The notes: generated by a model from the sequence alone, not told the origin. A DNA stretch of 64,000 bases from Gibbsiella quercinecans (GCF_002291425.1 NZ_CP014136.1:806001-870000), one strand, 5' to 3'. Shown: positions 36,288-47,789, counted from the stretch's first letter. Numbers and translations are program-made.

Positions 36288-37382
36288 ATGGCCGCTTACC
36301 TGATACGCAGACTATTGCTGGTGATCCCCACCCTATGGGCCATTATTACCATCAACTTTTTCATCGTGCAAATCGCCCCCGGCGGGCCGGTGGACCAGGC
36401 GATTGCCGCCATTGAGCTGGGCCAGCACAGCGGTTTTAGCGGCGGTGGGGTCAGCGAAGGGCTCGGCCATGCCAAAGCCGGCGTCGGCAATGCGGGCGAA
36501 GGCCACTACCGGGGATCGCGCGGGTTGGATCCTGAAGTGATCGCCGAAATTACCCAGCGCTACGGCTTTGATAAGCCGCTGCACACGCGTTATTTCACCA
36601 TGTTGTGGGATTATATGCGCCTGGATTTCGGCGATAGCCTGTTCCGCGGCGCATCGGTGATGCAACTGGTGGGCCAAAGCCTGCCGGTTTCCATCAGCCT
36701 GGGGCTGTGGAGCACGCTGATCATCTACCTGGTGTCGATCCCGCTGGGCATCCGCAAGGCCATTCACAACGGCAGCGCGTTTGATGCCTGGAGCAGTTGG
36801 CTGATTATTATCGGCTATGCCATCCCGGCCTTCCTGTTTGCCATCCTGATGATTGTGCTGTTCGCCGGCGGCAGCTACCTTGACTGGTTCCCGCTGCGCG
36901 GGCTGGTTTCAAGCAATTTCGACAGCCTGCCCTGGTACAGCAAAATCACCGACTATCTGTGGCACATTACGCTGCCGGTGCTGGCGACGGTGATCGGCGG
37001 TTTTGCCGCGTTAACCATGCTGACCAAGAACTCCTTTCTTGATGAGATCCGCAAACAATACGTCATCACCGCGCGCGCCAAAGGGCTGGATGAAAAAAAG
37101 ATCCTTTATCGCCACGTGTTCCGCAACGCCATGCTGCTGGTAATTGCCGGCTTCCCGGCCACGTTTATCAGCATGTTTTTTACCGGCTCCCTGCTGATTG
37201 AGGTGATGTTCTCTCTCAACGGGCTGGGCCTGCTGGGCTATGATGCCACCCTCCAGCGTGATTACCCGGTGATGTTCGGCACGCTGTATATTTTCACCCT
37301 GATCGGCCTGCTGCTGAATATCGTCAGCGACATCACCTACACCCTGGTCGATCCGCGCATTGATTTCGAGGCACGCCAATGA
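36288..37382 (+). CDS. yejB: Oligopeptide ABC transporter permease YejB
   Basis: This 364-residue permease has about six transmembrane segments and the binding-protein-dependent motif [21 protein letters not shown] near residue 250. [20 protein letters not shown] at the start is as in E. coli YejB. A GTG one codon earlier is possible; the ATG is preferred for length and for GGAG upstream. Its stop overlaps the yejE start by four bases. Confidence 0.95.
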   Translation: MAAYLIRRLLLVIPTLWAIITINFFIVQIAPGGPVDQAIAAIELGQHSGFSGGGVSEGLGHAKAGVGNAGEGHYRGSRGLDPEVIAEITQRYGFDKPLHTRYFTMLWDYMRLDFGDSLFRGASVMQLVGQSLPVSISLGLWSTLIIYLVSIPLGIRKAIHNGSAFDAWSSWLIIIGYAIPAFLFAILMIVLFAGGSYLDWFPLRGLVSSNFDSLPWYSKITDYLWHITLPVLATVIGGFAALTMLTKNSFLDEIRKQYVITARAKGLDEKKILYRHVFRNAMLLVIAGFPATFISMFFTGSLLIEVMFSLNGLGLLGYDATLQRDYPVMFGTLYIFTLIGLLLNIVSDITYTLVDPRIDFEARQ

Positions 37383-38404
37383 GCCGTTTAAGCCCGATCA
37401 ATCAGGCGCGCTGGGCGCGTTTTCGCAGCAACCGCCGCGGTTACTGGTCACTGTGGATTTTCCTGGTGTTGTTCGTGCTCAGCCTGGCCGCCAACCTGAT
37501 CGCCAACGATAAACCCCTGCTGGTGCGTTATGAAGGGCGTTTCTATCAGCCCTTTATGGTCAACTACAGTGAAACCACCTTTGGCGGCCAGTTGCACACC
37601 ACCACGGACTATCAGGATCCGTTTATCCAGCAACAGATCGAAAATCACGGTTGGGCAATCTGGGCACCGATTCGCTATAACTACGACACCATCAATTTCG
37701 CCACCGATGTGCCCTTCCCTTCCCCGCCCTCGCGCCATAACCTGCTTGGCACCGACAGCAACGGCAGCGATGTGCTCGCCCGGGTGCTGTATGGGTTCCG
37801 TATTTCCATGCTGTTCGGCCTGGCGCTAACGCTGTTTTCCAGCCTGATCGGCATTTTCGCCGGCGCGATTCAGGGGTATTACGGCGGCAGGATCGATCTG
37901 TGGGGGCAACGCTTCATTGAGGTGTGGTCGGGCATGCCGACGCTGTTCTTGATCATTTTGCTGTCCAGCATTGTGCAGCCCAACTTCTGGTGGCTGCTGG
38001 CGATCACTATTCTGTTTGGCTGGATGAGCCTGGTCGGGGTGGTGCGAGCCGAGTTCCTGCGCACCCGCAATTACGACTATATTCGCGCCGCCCGCGCCAT
38101 GGGAGTTGCCGATCGGGTGATCATGTACCGCCATATGCTGCCAAACGCCATGGTGGCGACGCTGACGTTCCTGCCGTTTATTCTATGCGGCTCAATAACC
38201 ACCCTCACTTCACTTGATTTCCTTGGTTTCGGCCTGCCGCTCGGTTCGCCTTCGCTGGGCGAACTGCTGCTGCAAGGCAAGAATAACCTGCAGGCGCCCT
38301 GGCTTGGCATTACCGCCTTTATCGTGCTGGCCCTGCTGCTTTCGTTATTAATTTTCATCGGCGAAGCGGTACGCGATGCCTTTGATCCCAGCAAGGCGCA
38401 TTAA
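37379..38404 (+). CDS. yejE: Oligopeptide ABC transporter permease YejE
   Basis: This 341-residue permease is the partner of YejB. It has a first membrane segment near 25-45, a large periplasmic loop, then the five-segment core with [20 protein letters not shown]. It overlaps yejB by ATGA and is one base from yejF, so the operon is tightly coupled. Confidence 0.95.
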   Translation: MSRLSPINQARWARFRSNRRGYWSLWIFLVLFVLSLAANLIANDKPLLVRYEGRFYQPFMVNYSETTFGGQLHTTTDYQDPFIQQQIENHGWAIWAPIRYNYDTINFATDVPFPSPPSRHNLLGTDSNGSDVLARVLYGFRISMLFGLALTLFSSLIGIFAGAIQGYYGGRIDLWGQRFIEVWSGMPTLFLIILLSSIVQPNFWWLLAITILFGWMSLVGVVRAEFLRTRNYDYIRAARAMGVADRVIMYRHMLPNAMVATLTFLPFILCGSITTLTSLDFLGFGLPLGSPSLGELLLQGKNNLQAPWLGITAFIVLALLLSLLIFIGEAVRDAFDPSKAH

Positions 38405-38405
38405 T

Positions 38406-40010
38406 ATGGCTACATCCCCACTGCTTTCCATTGAGGAGCTCCACATCGCCTTCCGCCAGGGGGGCGAGCTTAGCCCGGTGGTCAACGGCATCTCGCTGCA
38501 GGTTGAGCAGGGCGAAACGCTGGCGCTGGTCGGCGAATCCGGCTCCGGCAAGAGCGTAACCGCGCTGTCGGTGCTGCGGCTGCTGCCCGCGCCGCCGGTG
38601 GTCTACCCGCGCGGCGATATTCTGTTTGGCGGCCAATCCCTGCTGCACGCGCCAGAAAGTGCATTGCGCAAAGTGCGTGGCAACCAGATCGCCATGATCT
38701 TCCAGGAACCGATGGTGTCGCTCAATCCCCTGCACACCATCGAAAAACAGCTGGCCGAAGTGTTGGCACTGCACCGTGGGATGGGGCGTGAAGCGGCGCG
38801 CGGCGAAATCATTCACTATCTGGATCGTGTGGGGATCCACAATGCCAAAAGCCGGCTGAAAGATTATCCGCATCAGCTCTCTGGCGGGGAACGCCAACGC
38901 GTGATGATCGCCATGGCCACCCTGACCCAGCCGAAGCTGCTGATCGCCGATGAACCGACCACCGCGCTGGACGTCACCATTCAGGCGCAGATCCTGCGTT
39001 TGCTGCAAGAGTTGAAGCAGGAAATGGGCATGGGGCTGCTGTTTATTACCCATAACCTGAATATCGTGCGCCGCCTGGCAGACAACGTGGCCGTGATGCG
39101 CCAGGGGCAATGCGTTGAACAAGGCGCGCGAGATCGGCTGTTCCAGGCACCACAGCATGCCTATACCCAGCAACTGTTGGCGGCGGAAAACGTCGGTGAA
39201 CCGTTGCCGCTGCCGGCCGCCGGCCCCGGCGATGAACCGCCGTTGCTGCGCGTGGAGAACCTACAGGTCAGCTTCCCGATAAAACGTGGCTTGCTGCGCC
39301 GCACCGTTGCCGAACACTACGCGCTGAAAAACCTGAGCTTTGAACTCCGGGCGGGCGAGAGCGTGGGGCTGGTGGGCGAATCCGGCTCTGGCAAGAGTAC
39401 CACCGGGCTGGCCCTGTTGCGCTTGCTCGCTTCACGGGGCACCATCTGGTTTAACGGCCAACCGCTGCACCAGTTCAACATGAAGCAAATGCAGCCGTTC
39501 CGTAGCCAGATACAGATCGTATTTCAAGATCCCTATTCCGCCCTTAATCCGCGGCTTAACGTGCTGCAGATTGTGGCCGAAGGGTTGGAGGTGCACCAGC
39601 AGCTTAGCGCCGAACAGCGCGAGCAGCGGGTGATTGCCGCACTAACGGAAGTGGGGTTGGATCCGGCGCTGCGCCACCGCTACCCGAATGAATTTTCAGG
39701 CGGCCAGCGCCAACGTATCGCCATCGCCCGCGCGCTGATTTTGCAGCCAAAGCTGCTGATTTTGGATGAGCCTACATCATCGCTGGATAAATCGGTGCAG
39801 GCGCAGATCCTGCTGCTGCTGAAATCGCTGCAACGGCAGCACGGGCTGGCCTACCTGTTTATCAGCCACGATTTGCAGGTGGTGCGTTCGCTGTGCCATC
39901 AGGTGATTGTGCTGCGCCAGGGGGAAGTGGTGGAACAGGGCGATTGCCGGGCAATCTTCAATGCCCCCACGGCGGCCTATACGCAGCAATTATTGCAATT
40001 GGCTGAGTAA
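38406..40010 (+). CDS. yejF: Oligopeptide ABC transporter ATPase YejF (double domain)
   Basis: This 534-residue protein has two ATPase domains in one chain. Domain 1 has Walker [18 protein letters not shown] and ADEPTTALD; domain 2 has [17 protein letters not shown] and LDEPTSSLD. Both are intact. The frame is open from 38376, but [16 protein letters not shown] at 38406, one base after the yejE stop, fits E. coli YejF (529 residues). It powers YejB/YejE. Confidence 0.95.
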   Translation: MATSPLLSIEELHIAFRQGGELSPVVNGISLQVEQGETLALVGESGSGKSVTALSVLRLLPAPPVVYPRGDILFGGQSLLHAPESALRKVRGNQIAMIFQEPMVSLNPLHTIEKQLAEVLALHRGMGREAARGEIIHYLDRVGIHNAKSRLKDYPHQLSGGERQRVMIAMATLTQPKLLIADEPTTALDVTIQAQILRLLQELKQEMGMGLLFITHNLNIVRRLADNVAVMRQGQCVEQGARDRLFQAPQHAYTQQLLAAENVGEPLPLPAAGPGDEPPLLRVENLQVSFPIKRGLLRRTVAEHYALKNLSFELRAGESVGLVGESGSGKSTTGLALLRLLASRGTIWFNGQPLHQFNMKQMQPFRSQIQIVFQDPYSALNPRLNVLQIVAEGLEVHQQLSAEQREQRVIAALTEVGLDPALRHRYPNEFSGGQRQRIAIARALILQPKLLILDEPTSSLDKSVQAQILLLLKSLQRQHGLAYLFISHDLQVVRSLCHQVIVLRQGEVVEQGDCRAIFNAPTAAYTQQLLQLAE

Positions 40011-40020
40011 CGCAGCGGGG

Positions 40021-40365
40021 TTAGAAAGGATATTGGGCGCTTACCGGCTCGGCGATCGCCGCCCCGACGTTTTTTAACCGGCAGAGGGTGGCGCTTTCAT
40101 CGCTGCGATGAACAAACAGGCAAGGTTCCCCTTCCCATTCCACCACGGCGCAATCGACCTGAATTTCTTGCAAAGACAGATTCAACTGATGCATTACCTG
40201 CCACGCATCGCAACCATCATGGCTGAGCAACTTCAAGCCAATCAGATTGTTATCTTCGTCTATGCCGTTCAGCGGCATCGGTTCCACCTTGACGCCGGTA
40301 AAGCCCGATAGCCAACGATAACTTTGCGGTAAGCGGTGCACCACCGAAAGTTGGATACTGTCCAC
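40021..40365 (-). CDS. yejG: YejG family protein
   Basis: This 114-residue protein is the same length as E. coli YejG, with [22 protein letters not shown] and [10 protein letters not shown] conserved. It is soluble and its function is not well defined. It is convergent with yejF, ending 10 bp from it. The E. coli neighbour bcr, normally next, is missing here. Confidence 0.92.
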   Translation of the reverse strand: MDSIQLSVVHRLPQSYRWLSGFTGVKVEPMPLNGIDEDNNLIGLKLLSHDGCDAWQVMHQLNLSLQEIQVDCAVVEWEGEPCLFVHRSDESATLCRLKNVGAAIAEPVSAQYPF

Positions 40366-40891
40366 GTGAAATCCCTAGGTTGAAAAAGTGAAGTACGCGT
40401 TACTGACTCACTAAAGTATAGCCGCGGTGAATTATCCTAATGGCCATAATTTTACTTATTAGCAACAATTAATACACAAGAATAACCTTTATCCCGCGTT
40501 TGCCGTTCGCTGCTGCGGCAATCATCCGCGTTGCCTGTACAGCATTTTGCGACTCAGCTCGCATTTTTGCGTTATATGTACCCCTTTCACCGCCGGATCT
40601 CAACCTTTTTTCTTGCATTGGCGTTACTTTTTAATCGCCATATTTTTACAGAAAATAAACAAGCACCCATAAGGCGATTTGAGGAGGAATGGATAACTAT
40701 TTGAATTTTGGTTTGAAAAAAGTAAACACCACGTGGAGTATGAAAAGAAATTAAAGGGTTGGCAGGTGAACAGCACCCGCTAAACGGGCGCCATTTTAAC
40801 AAAAAATACACAGTGATTCGTTTGCAATTTATTAGCAGGATTATTTTTTATGCCGGCCAGCCGGCTGGCCGGGCAGAAAACGCAATTCGCC
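40366..40891. other. Gap where bcr is expected
   Basis: 526 bp with no supported gene between yejG and rsuA. In E. coli this place holds bcr. No bcr remnant was recognised. A 21-codon frame at 40689-40754 has AGGAGG only one or two bases before its ATG and is not called. A perfect 20-bp palindrome lies at 40853-40872. Confidence 0.55.
40853..40872. repeat. Perfect 20-bp palindrome beside rsuA
   Basis: CCGGCCAGCCGGCTGGCCGG is its own reverse complement. It ends 19 bp past the rsuA stop. It has no T-run in the direction of rsuA transcription, so it is not a standard terminator. Confidence 0.8.
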
Positions 40892-41605
40892 TTAATCTTG
40901 CAGGTGCGGGGCGCCAACGCTGGCGATTTCTTCCTCAGTCAGCGGGCGATATTCCCCCGGCGCCAGATCGTCATCCAGCGCGATGGCGCCAATGCGTTCA
41001 CGGTGCAGTTCAACCACCCGGTTGCCCACGGCGGCAAACATGCGTTTTACCTGATGGTAACGCCCTTCACTGATCGTCAAGCGCACCAGGGTATCCTCCA
41101 GCTTTTCCAACTGGGCCGGCTTGGTGAGATCTTTTTCATTATGCAACTGCACGCCGGCGGCAAAGCGCTGTGCGGTATCTTCCGCCAGCGGTTGCTCCAG
41201 CGTAACCAGATAGGTTTTTTCGCAGTGATGCTTCGGCGAGGTGATACGATGCGACCACTGGCCGTCGTCGGTCATCAGCACCAGGCCGGTGGTATCAATA
41301 TCCAGTCGCCCAGCCGCATGCAGCTTATAAGCCACCGGTTCATCAAGAAAATAGAGCACCGTGGGATGATCGGGATCTTCGGTGGAACACACGTAGCCCT
41401 GCGGTTTGTTGAGCATAAAGTAACGCGGGCCGTTCATTTGCTGGAGCACGTTGCCATCAAAGGCCACTTCCTGCTCCGGCGCCAGTTTCATGGCGCCGCT
41501 TTTCGCCACCTCGCCATCCACGGTAACGCGCTTTGCACGGAGTTCACGCACTACCAGCGCACGGCTGATACCTAATTGCTGAGATAAAAACTTGTCCAGT
41601 CGCAT
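40892..41605 (-). CDS. rsuA: 16S rRNA pseudouridine-516 synthase
   Basis: This 237-residue enzyme isomerises U516 of 16S rRNA. An N-terminal S4-like RNA-binding domain ([20 protein letters not shown]) precedes the catalytic domain, with the conserved aspartate in [32 protein letters not shown] is the RsuA/RluE family motif. The frame extends upstream to 41761, but MRLDKF at 41605 is the family start; the extension has no homology. Confidence 0.95.
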   Translation of the reverse strand: MRLDKFLSQQLGISRALVVRELRAKRVTVDGEVAKSGAMKLAPEQEVAFDGNVLQQMNGPRYFMLNKPQGYVCSTEDPDHPTVLYFLDEPVAYKLHAAGRLDIDTTGLVLMTDDGQWSHRITSPKHHCEKTYLVTLEQPLAEDTAQRFAAGVQLHNEKDLTKPAQLEKLEDTLVRLTISEGRYHQVKRMFAAVGNRVVELHRERIGAIALDDDLAPGEYRPLTEEEIASVGAPHLQD

Positions 41606-42132
41606 TGAGTCTACTTTGCCTGCCGTTATTGTGATCGTGTTGATCATACTGCTAAAACACAACGCCCTGCCGCTGCATGGCGGGGCCAGAAAGTGCCAGG
41701 CTGCGCCCGTGTATAATGGCGGGCACAGCCCGATCGGTAAAAAATCTATGGGGGCCGCCACGAGTATAACGGTGGAAAACGCTGCCTCCCAGCAGTTAAT
41801 GTTCTCTCGGCTTTTGCTACCCTTCCCTCACCCCTTCCCTCTCCCAAGGGGAGAGGGAGCGCCCGTGCCCATTGCCAACCCCAACGCCGTACATCCCCTC
41901 TCCCTCTGGGAGAGGGTTAGGGTGAGGGAAAATCCTCCCTCTGGTTCCGCACTCACCGCCGACGCCGATCGTCCCCTCTCCCTCAGGGAGAGGGTTAGGG
42001 TGAGGGAAACTCGCACCAATGCGGCCGGGAAGGCATAATAGCGAAAAGTTTTCCGCCGCCAAGGGAACAATGCCCACATTCCGTGAGCCACAAACGGCCC
42101 CGGCGGCCCCGACCAGCAAGCGGCATTCATAC
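41606..42132. other. Gap between divergent rsuA and radD with a REP cluster
   Basis: 527 bp. Open frames extend from both genes into it but lack homology. It contains three REP-like palindromes (41824-42007) and should contain the two promoters. Confidence 0.6.
41824..42007. repeat. Cluster of three REP-like palindromes
   Basis: Three 35-bp units with a CCCTCTCCC/GGGAGAGGG stem and a GGTGAGGGA tail lie at 41824-41858 (inverted), 41895-41929 and 41973-42007. The last two differ at one loop base. They form a BIME-like cluster in an intergenic site. Confidence 0.85.
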
Positions 42133-43890
42133 ATGGCATTTACCCTACGCCCCTATCAGTTAGAAGCGGTTGAAGCCACTATCGGGCATTTCCGCAAATC
42201 CACCGAGCCTGCGTTAATCGTCCTGCCCACCGGCGCCGGGAAAAGCCTGGTGATCGCCGAATTGGCCAAACGCGCACGTGGGCGGGTATTGGTATTGGCT
42301 CATGTTAAGGAGCTGGTGGCGCAGAACCACGCCAAATATTGCGCCTACGGGCTAGAAGCCGATATTTTCGCCGCCGGCCTGCAACAGAAAGAAAGCGCGG
42401 GCAAGGTGGTGTTTGGCAGCGTGCAGTCGGTGGCGCGCAACCTGGCGCTGTTCGATGGCGCTTTCTCGCTGCTGATTATCGACGAGTGCCACCGTATCAG
42501 CGATGACGATGGCAGCCAGTACCAGCAGATTATCCAGCACCTCACGCGCGGCAACCCACAGCTACGGTTGCTGGGCCTGACGGCGACGCCCTACCGTTTG
42601 GGCAAAGGCTGGATCTACCAATACCATTATCATGGCATGGTCCGGGGCGACGGCAGCACGTTATTCCGCACCTGCATTTATGAGCTGCCGCTACGCTATA
42701 TGATCAAACACGGCTATCTGGTGCCGCCGGAGCGCCTGGATATGCCGATCGTGCAGTACGATTTCAGCCGTTTGCAGGCCAATAGCAACGGGCTGTTTAG
42801 CGAAACGGATCTCAACCGCGAGTTAAAACAACAAAACCGCATCACTCCACACATCATTAGCCAGATTGTCGAATACGCGGAAGACCGCAAAGGAGTGATG
42901 ATCTTCGCCGCCACCGTGGAGCATGCCGGCGAGATCCATGGCCTGTTGCCGGCCGGCGAAGCGGCGTTGGTCAGCGCGCAAACGCCGGCCGTTGAACGCG
43001 ATGCGTTGATCGAAGCCTTTAAACAACAACGGCTGCGCTATCTGGTCAACGTCGCCGTCCTGACCACCGGCTTTGACGCGCCGCATGTCGATCTGATCGC
43101 CATTTTGCGCCCCACCGAATCCGTCAGCCTGTATCAGCAGATCGTTGGGCGTGGCTTGCGGCTGGCCCCCGATAAAAAAGACTGCCTGATCCTCGATTAT
43201 GCCGGTAATCCGCACGATCTGTTCACGCCGGAAGTCGGCGCCAGCAAGCCGCACCGCGACAGCCAGCCGGTGCAAGTGTTCTGCCCCGCCTGCGGCTTCG
43301 CCAATCTATTCTGGGGAAAATGCACCGAAAGCGGCGCCATCATTGAGCACTATGGCCGCCGCTGCCAGGGGTGGCTGGAAGATGACGAGGGGCAACGCGA
43401 ACAGTGTGATTACCGTTTCCGTTTCAAAAACTGCCCGCACTGCGGCGCGGAAAACGACATCGCCGCACGCCGTTGCCACCAGTGCCAAGAGGTGCTTGTC
43501 GATCCGGATGACATGCTGAAGGCGGCGCTGAAGCTCAAAGATGCCCTGGTGCTGCGCTGCGGCGGCATGGCGTTGGACAGCGGGCGCGACGGCAAGGGCG
43601 AATGGCTGAAAGCCACCTACTTTGACGAAGACGGCACCAGCACCAGCGAGCGTTTCCGCCTGCAAACGCCAGCACAGCGCAAAGCCTTCGAGATGCTGTT
43701 CCTGCGCCCGCATCAGCGCGCGCCGGGCGTGCCGTTCCCGTGGCAAAACGCCGAAGACGTGCTTAAACAGCAGGCGCTGCTGCGCCATCCGGATTTTGTC
43801 GTCGCACGCAAGCGCGGCCAGTTCTGGCAGGTGCGGGAAAAAGTGTTCGATTATCAGGGCCGTTTCCGCCGCGCCAACGAATTACGCTAA
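42133..43890 (+). CDS. radD: Superfamily 2 DNA repair helicase-like ATPase RadD
   Basis: This 585-residue protein is close to E. coli RadD (YejH), which acts in recovery from DNA damage and interacts with SSB. It has Walker A PTGAGKS, a DECH box (IIDECHRI), LTATPYR as motif III and QIVGRGLR as motif VI, then a cysteine-rich zinc region ([21 protein letters not shown]). The frame runs back to 42019; [17 protein letters not shown] at 42133 is chosen by family alignment. Confidence 0.95.
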   Translation: MAFTLRPYQLEAVEATIGHFRKSTEPALIVLPTGAGKSLVIAELAKRARGRVLVLAHVKELVAQNHAKYCAYGLEADIFAAGLQQKESAGKVVFGSVQSVARNLALFDGAFSLLIIDECHRISDDDGSQYQQIIQHLTRGNPQLRLLGLTATPYRLGKGWIYQYHYHGMVRGDGSTLFRTCIYELPLRYMIKHGYLVPPERLDMPIVQYDFSRLQANSNGLFSETDLNRELKQQNRITPHIISQIVEYAEDRKGVMIFAATVEHAGEIHGLLPAGEAALVSAQTPAVERDALIEAFKQQRLRYLVNVAVLTTGFDAPHVDLIAILRPTESVSLYQQIVGRGLRLAPDKKDCLILDYAGNPHDLFTPEVGASKPHRDSQPVQVFCPACGFANLFWGKCTESGAIIEHYGRRCQGWLEDDEGQREQCDYRFRFKNCPHCGAENDIAARRCHQCQEVLVDPDDMLKAALKLKDALVLRCGGMALDSGRDGKGEWLKATYFDEDGTSTSERFRLQTPAQRKAFEMLFLRPHQRAPGVPFPWQNAEDVLKQQALLRHPDFVVARKRGQFWQVREKVFDYQGRFRRANELR

Positions 43891-43910
43891 GCGCCGCCGG
43901 CAGGTTTTCA

Positions 43911-43939
43911 TTGCCCTTGAAGTGGCTTTCCGTTAAAAT
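43911..43939 (+). promoter_or_regulatory. rplY promoter
   Basis: TTGCCC and TAAAAT are separated by 17 bp. Transcription should start near 43946, giving a leader of about 95 nt. Confidence 0.55.
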
Positions 43940-43945
43940 GCCGCC

Positions 43946-44039
43946 CGCTTTACCCGGGTCTCCCGGCGTAAAGGCGAGTTATCGAACCTGTTACTGGGTC
44001 GCCTGTAGCAGGGTAAATTTTCTTTTAAGAGAAAAAACA
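43946..44039 (+). promoter_or_regulatory. Structured rplY leader (candidate L25 autoregulation site)
   Basis: A hairpin GCTTTAC...GTAAAGGC with an inner CGGG/CCCG stem (43947-43974) and a second stem around CTGTTACTGGGTCGCCTGTAG precede a weak ribosome site, AAGAGA. In E. coli L25 is reported to repress its own translation through the leader; the structured leader and weak Shine-Dalgarno here are consistent. Confidence 0.5.
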
Positions 44040-44324
44040 ATGTTCACTATCAATGTACAAGTACGTCAAGAGCAGGGTAAGGGTGCGAGCCGCCGCCTGC
44101 GTGCAGCAAACAAATTCCCAGCTATCATTTACGGTGGCAAAGACGCTGCAATCTCCATCGAACTGGATCACGATTCTGTGAAAAACATGGAAGCCAAGCC
44201 TGGTTTCTATGGTGAGCCTATCGTTCTGGTTATCGACGGTAAAGAAACCAAAGTTAAAGTTCAGGCTGTTCAGCGCCACGCGTTCAAGCCAAAACTGACC
44301 CACATCGACTTCGTTCGCGTTTAA
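44040..44324 (+). CDS. rplY: 50S ribosomal protein L25
   Basis: This 94-residue 5S rRNA-binding protein is the same length as in E. coli, with the short-form L25 fold and no CTC extension. The frame is open upstream from 43911, but [20 protein letters not shown] at 44040 is the family start. EGLU-type acidic surface and [10 protein letters not shown] end are typical. It is followed 40 bp later by a strong terminator. Confidence 0.97.
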   Translation: MFTINVQVRQEQGKGASRRLRAANKFPAIIYGGKDAAISIELDHDSVKNMEAKPGFYGEPIVLVIDGKETKVKVQAVQRHAFKPKLTHIDFVRV

Positions 44325-44364
44325 TCGCAACGCTATCGAGCTTTGTGTTTCGGGACGCCGAAGT

Positions 44365-44392
44365 AAAAAACGCCGCATCTGCGGCGTTTTTT
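44365..44392 (+). terminator. rplY terminator
   Basis: AAAAAACGCCGC-ATCT-GCGGCGTTTTTT, a 12-bp stem ending in six T; symmetrical, so it may also stop leftward yejK transcripts. Confidence 0.92.
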
Positions 44393-44464
44393 ATTGCCTG
44401 CCGTCCGGCAAAGCCCGGTTGCGCAGGTAGCAGGGCGAAGCGATTCGCCCCAGTAATATTCAGG

Positions 44465-45475
44465 TTAGTTGCTGCCGCCGGTTAAACGGCGCTGCAGCTG
44501 ATCGCGCAGGTTCGGCGGCGTGCCTTTGATCGTTAGCGTATCGGTTGCCGCATCCCAGAAAATGCGCTCACCCAGCAACAGAGCATCAAAGTTAATGCTG
44601 ATCCCGCCGCCGCTGCCGGCAAACTTGGTCAGTTGGCGCAGCGTGCTGCGATCGGCCGGGAAGCTCTCTTCAAGCTGGTAGCCCTGCTCGCTGGAAAACT
44701 GCACAAAATCCTTTTCGCCGTGCGGCTCCAGCTCTTTGGAAAGCGCCTGCAGCGCAATCTCTTCCCCGGCCTGCAACTGCTCATTACAGTAGCTGTACAC
44801 CTGCTGGCGCACGGCCTGGCGTTCGTTTTTATCCAGTTGGGCATCGGCGCAATAATCGTCCACCGCCTGCAGCAGGCCGCGGTTTTGCGCTTTGGTATCC
44901 AGCCCTTCTGCCGCTGCCAGGAAATCCATGAAGAAATCTGAAACCTTGCGCCCCACGCGCCCACGTAAAAACGTTAGGTAACGGGTCGACTCCGGGTTGG
45001 TTTCCCACTCGGTCAGATCGATACGCGCCACAATATCGGCATGGTTGATATCCAGATAGTGGGTCAAGCTGATATCCAGCTCTTCGTTAACCCGCATACT
45101 GTTGCAGCTGTTCAACACGGCCACCAACAAATACTCCACGGCCAGGTAGCGATATTGGGCAAACAGCACAACGCCGCCTTCGGCAAACGGATACTTGGCC
45201 AGTTCATCACGCAAACGCCCGGTGGCGGCACGGCTGAACGCCAGGAAATCTTCATCGCCTTTCCGGCAACTGCGCAGCGCCGTCGCCAGCTCGCTGTCTT
45301 CATTGAACAGGCCGTATGCCTTGCTTTTAGCGCTATAGACGCGATGCAGTTCCGCCATCATCTCTTCTACTGCGGCATTGGCGGGCAGCAGCGAATCGCG
45401 CAGCACGACATCCAGCGTTTGTTCATCGCGCTTTACTAACTGGTGCAGAGCAACCTGGTCGAGATCCAGACTCAT
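44465..45475 (-). CDS. yejK: Nucleoid-associated protein YejK (NdpA)
   Basis: This 336-residue cytoplasmic protein of the NdpA family associates with the nucleoid in E. coli. [20 protein letters not shown] at the start and RRLTGGSN at the end fit the family. AGGAGG is 7 nt before the ATG. It is divergent from yejL and convergent with rplY, as in E. coli. Confidence 0.95.
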   Translation of the reverse strand: MSLDLDQVALHQLVKRDEQTLDVVLRDSLLPANAAVEEMMAELHRVYSAKSKAYGLFNEDSELATALRSCRKGDEDFLAFSRAATGRLRDELAKYPFAEGGVVLFAQYRYLAVEYLLVAVLNSCNSMRVNEELDISLTHYLDINHADIVARIDLTEWETNPESTRYLTFLRGRVGRKVSDFFMDFLAAAEGLDTKAQNRGLLQAVDDYCADAQLDKNERQAVRQQVYSYCNEQLQAGEEIALQALSKELEPHGEKDFVQFSSEQGYQLEESFPADRSTLRQLTKFAGSGGGISINFDALLLGERIFWDAATDTLTIKGTPPNLRDQLQRRLTGGSN

Positions 45476-45713
45476 GATAAATCCTCCTGTTCTTTGAGCG
45501 CGTATTCAAGCACTGTCGGCTGGCCGCTGCAATGAAATCCGATCACAAACCGGCCCGGATTGGCTGGCAAAGGCCGATGAGCCGGCGGCGGCCAGCCGAA
45601 CACGCGTTAACCAAATGCGCTCCTGCTTAACCATCAGCCTACGATAAAAGAGCGGAAAATCACGGCCCTATACGGTAAGATAGGTGACTTTGTCAGGTTT
45701 TGAGCACAACTTT

Positions 45714-45941
45714 ATGCCACAATCATCCCGTTATAGTGACGAACACGTTGAACAACTGCTCACAGAGTTGGTCAACGTACTTGAAAAACACCATGCCCCT
45801 ACCGATCTTTCCCTGATGGTGCTGGGCAATATGGTAACCAATCTGATCAACACCAGCATTTCTCCCGCCCAGCGGAAGACCCTGGCAAGATCGTTTGCTG
45901 AAGCCCTGCAGGCTTCTATTCGTGAAGACAAAGCGCATTAA
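45714..45941 (+). CDS. yejL: YejL family protein
   Basis: This 75-residue helical protein is almost identical to E. coli YejL ([38 protein letters not shown]). The longer frame from 45684 is not used because [10 protein letters not shown] is the conserved start. The function is unknown; it precedes yejM by 9 bp and is probably co-transcribed. Confidence 0.93.
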   Translation: MPQSSRYSDEHVEQLLTELVNVLEKHHAPTDLSLMVLGNMVTNLINTSISPAQRKTLARSFAEALQASIREDKAH

Positions 45942-45950
45942 AAACTATTT

Positions 45951-47726
45951 ATGGTGACAAACCGTCAGCGTTATCGTGAAAAAGTCTCCCAGATGATTAG
46001 CTGGGGGCACTGGTTCGCCCTGTTCAATATCCTACTCAGCCTGGGCCTGGGCAGCCGCTACCTGTTTGTCACCGACTGGCCCTCTTCGCTGCTGGGGCGC
46101 GTATACGCCATCGTCAGCCTGTTGGGGCATTTCAGCTTTATTGTTTTTGCCGCCTACCTGCTGATTATCTTCCCGCTCACCTTCGTGGTGATGTCGCAGC
46201 GGCTACTGCGTTTTCTTTCCGCCGCGCTGGCGACCGCCGGCTTAACGCTGCTGCTGGTCGACAGCGAAGTCTTTACCCACTTCCATCTGCACCTTAACCC
46301 GGTTGTCTGGGAACTGGTGGTCAATCCGGATCAAGGCGAGGCGGCGCGCGACTGGCAGTTGATGTTCATCTGTGTGCCGATCATTTTCCTGATAGAGATG
46401 TTGTTTGGCACCTGGAGCTGGCAAAAGCTGCGCAGCCTGAACCGCCATCACTTCGGCAAACCGCTGGCCGCATTGTTTATCGCGGCGTTTTCAGCTTCGC
46501 ACCTGATGTATATCTGGGCCGACGCCAATTTCTACCGGCCGATCACCATGCAGCGCGCCAACCTGCCGCTGTCTTACCCGATGACAGCGCGTAAGTTCCT
46601 GGAAAAACACGGGCTGCTCGATCAGCAAGAATATGAACGCCGTTTGATGCAGCAAGGCAACCCAGAGGCCGTTACGGTGGAGTATCCCTTGAGCGATCTC
46701 AGCTACCGGGACAAAGGCAGCGGTTACAACCTGTTGATGATCGTCGTCGACAGTGTGCGCAACCAGGACATGGCGCAGGATATGCCGGCCGTCACCCGTT
46801 TTGCGCAAGAAAACGTTCACTTCATGGATCACTATAGCTCTGGCAACCGCCCGGATACCGGGCTGTTCGGCCTGTTCTATGGGATCTCTCCAACCTATCT
46901 GGATAGCGTGCTGGCCGCGCGTAAGCCTTCGGCGCTGATCGGCGCGCTCGGCGCGCAGGGCTACCAGTTCGGCCTGTTCTCATCAAACGGCTTTAATGCC
47001 GCGTTGTATCGCCAGGCCCTGCTGACAGACTTCACCCTGCCAGCGCCGCGGGTGCAAAGCGATGCAGACACCCGCCAGCAGTGGCAGCACTGGCTGGCAG
47101 AGCAAAACGGCAGCACACCGTGGTTCTCTTACATCAACTTCCGCGGCGCCGGGCCGTTAACCGGTGCTCAGGCGCCAGCCGCCTTTATCCAGCGCTATCG
47201 CGCCGGGGCGCAGGATGCTGATGAGCAAATCAATCAGGTGCTGAATACGCTGAAAGCGCGCGGGCTGCTGGAGAAAACCGTGGTGGTGATCACCGCAGAG
47301 CACGGCGTTGAGTTTGATGACAACGGCCACGGTAATTGGGGCGCGGGCAGCAGCTTCAATCAACAGCAGCTCAAAGTGCCGTTGATTATCCACTGGCCAG
47401 GCACGCCGGCGCAGGCCATCAACAAGCTGACCGGCCACAATGACGTGATGTATACGCTGATGCAGCGCCTGCTGCACGTGCAAACGCCGCCCAAAGACTA
47501 TTCGCAGGGTGAAGATCTGTTTACCGCGCAGCGTAAAAACAACTGGCTGGCCACCGGCGATAACAATCAGCTGATTATCACCACCCCAACGCAAACCATC
47601 GTGCTGGACAGCAATGGCACTTACCGGGCATATGACGAAAACGATCGTGAAATAAAAGGCGAAAAACCGCAGCTCGCCCTGCTGCTGCAGGTATTAACCG
47701 ACGTAAAACGCTTTATCGCCAATTAA
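45951..47726 (+). CDS. yejM: Inner-membrane regulator of LPS synthesis YejM/PbgA/LapC
   Basis: This 591-residue protein has five N-terminal transmembrane segments (to about residue 190), a linker, and a periplasmic alkaline-phosphatase-superfamily domain (IVVDSVRNQDM, AEHGVEFDDNGHGNWG). In E. coli it controls LpxC degradation through LapB/FtsH and binds lipid A; the essential part is the membrane domain. All regions are present. It is followed by proL as in E. coli. Confidence 0.95.
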   Translation: MVTNRQRYREKVSQMISWGHWFALFNILLSLGLGSRYLFVTDWPSSLLGRVYAIVSLLGHFSFIVFAAYLLIIFPLTFVVMSQRLLRFLSAALATAGLTLLLVDSEVFTHFHLHLNPVVWELVVNPDQGEAARDWQLMFICVPIIFLIEMLFGTWSWQKLRSLNRHHFGKPLAALFIAAFSASHLMYIWADANFYRPITMQRANLPLSYPMTARKFLEKHGLLDQQEYERRLMQQGNPEAVTVEYPLSDLSYRDKGSGYNLLMIVVDSVRNQDMAQDMPAVTRFAQENVHFMDHYSSGNRPDTGLFGLFYGISPTYLDSVLAARKPSALIGALGAQGYQFGLFSSNGFNAALYRQALLTDFTLPAPRVQSDADTRQQWQHWLAEQNGSTPWFSYINFRGAGPLTGAQAPAAFIQRYRAGAQDADEQINQVLNTLKARGLLEKTVVVITAEHGVEFDDNGHGNWGAGSSFNQQQLKVPLIIHWPGTPAQAINKLTGHNDVMYTLMQRLLHVQTPPKDYSQGEDLFTAQRKNNWLATGDNNQLIITTPTQTIVLDSNGTYRAYDENDREIKGEKPQLALLLQVLTDVKRFIAN

Positions 47727-47761
47727 CTGCTTAAAACTAACGCAATCAGTTTGTTAGCTGC

Positions 47762-47789
47762 TTGCATTACCAGTGGGAAACGGTAGACT
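47762..47789 (+). promoter_or_regulatory. Promoter of the proline tRNA
   Basis: TTGCAT (47762-47767) and TAGACT (47784-47789) are separated by 16 bp, 13 bp before the mature tRNA. Confidence 0.5.

Noticed and set aside
40689..40754. 21-codon frame behind GAGGAGG in the bcr gap
   Set aside because: The ribosome site is only one or two bases from the ATG, too close to work well, and the peptide shows no recognisable feature.
41592..42134. Frames through the rsuA-radD gap on both strands
   Set aside because: These are N-terminal extensions of rsuA and radD or translations of REP palindromes; family starts are well inside.
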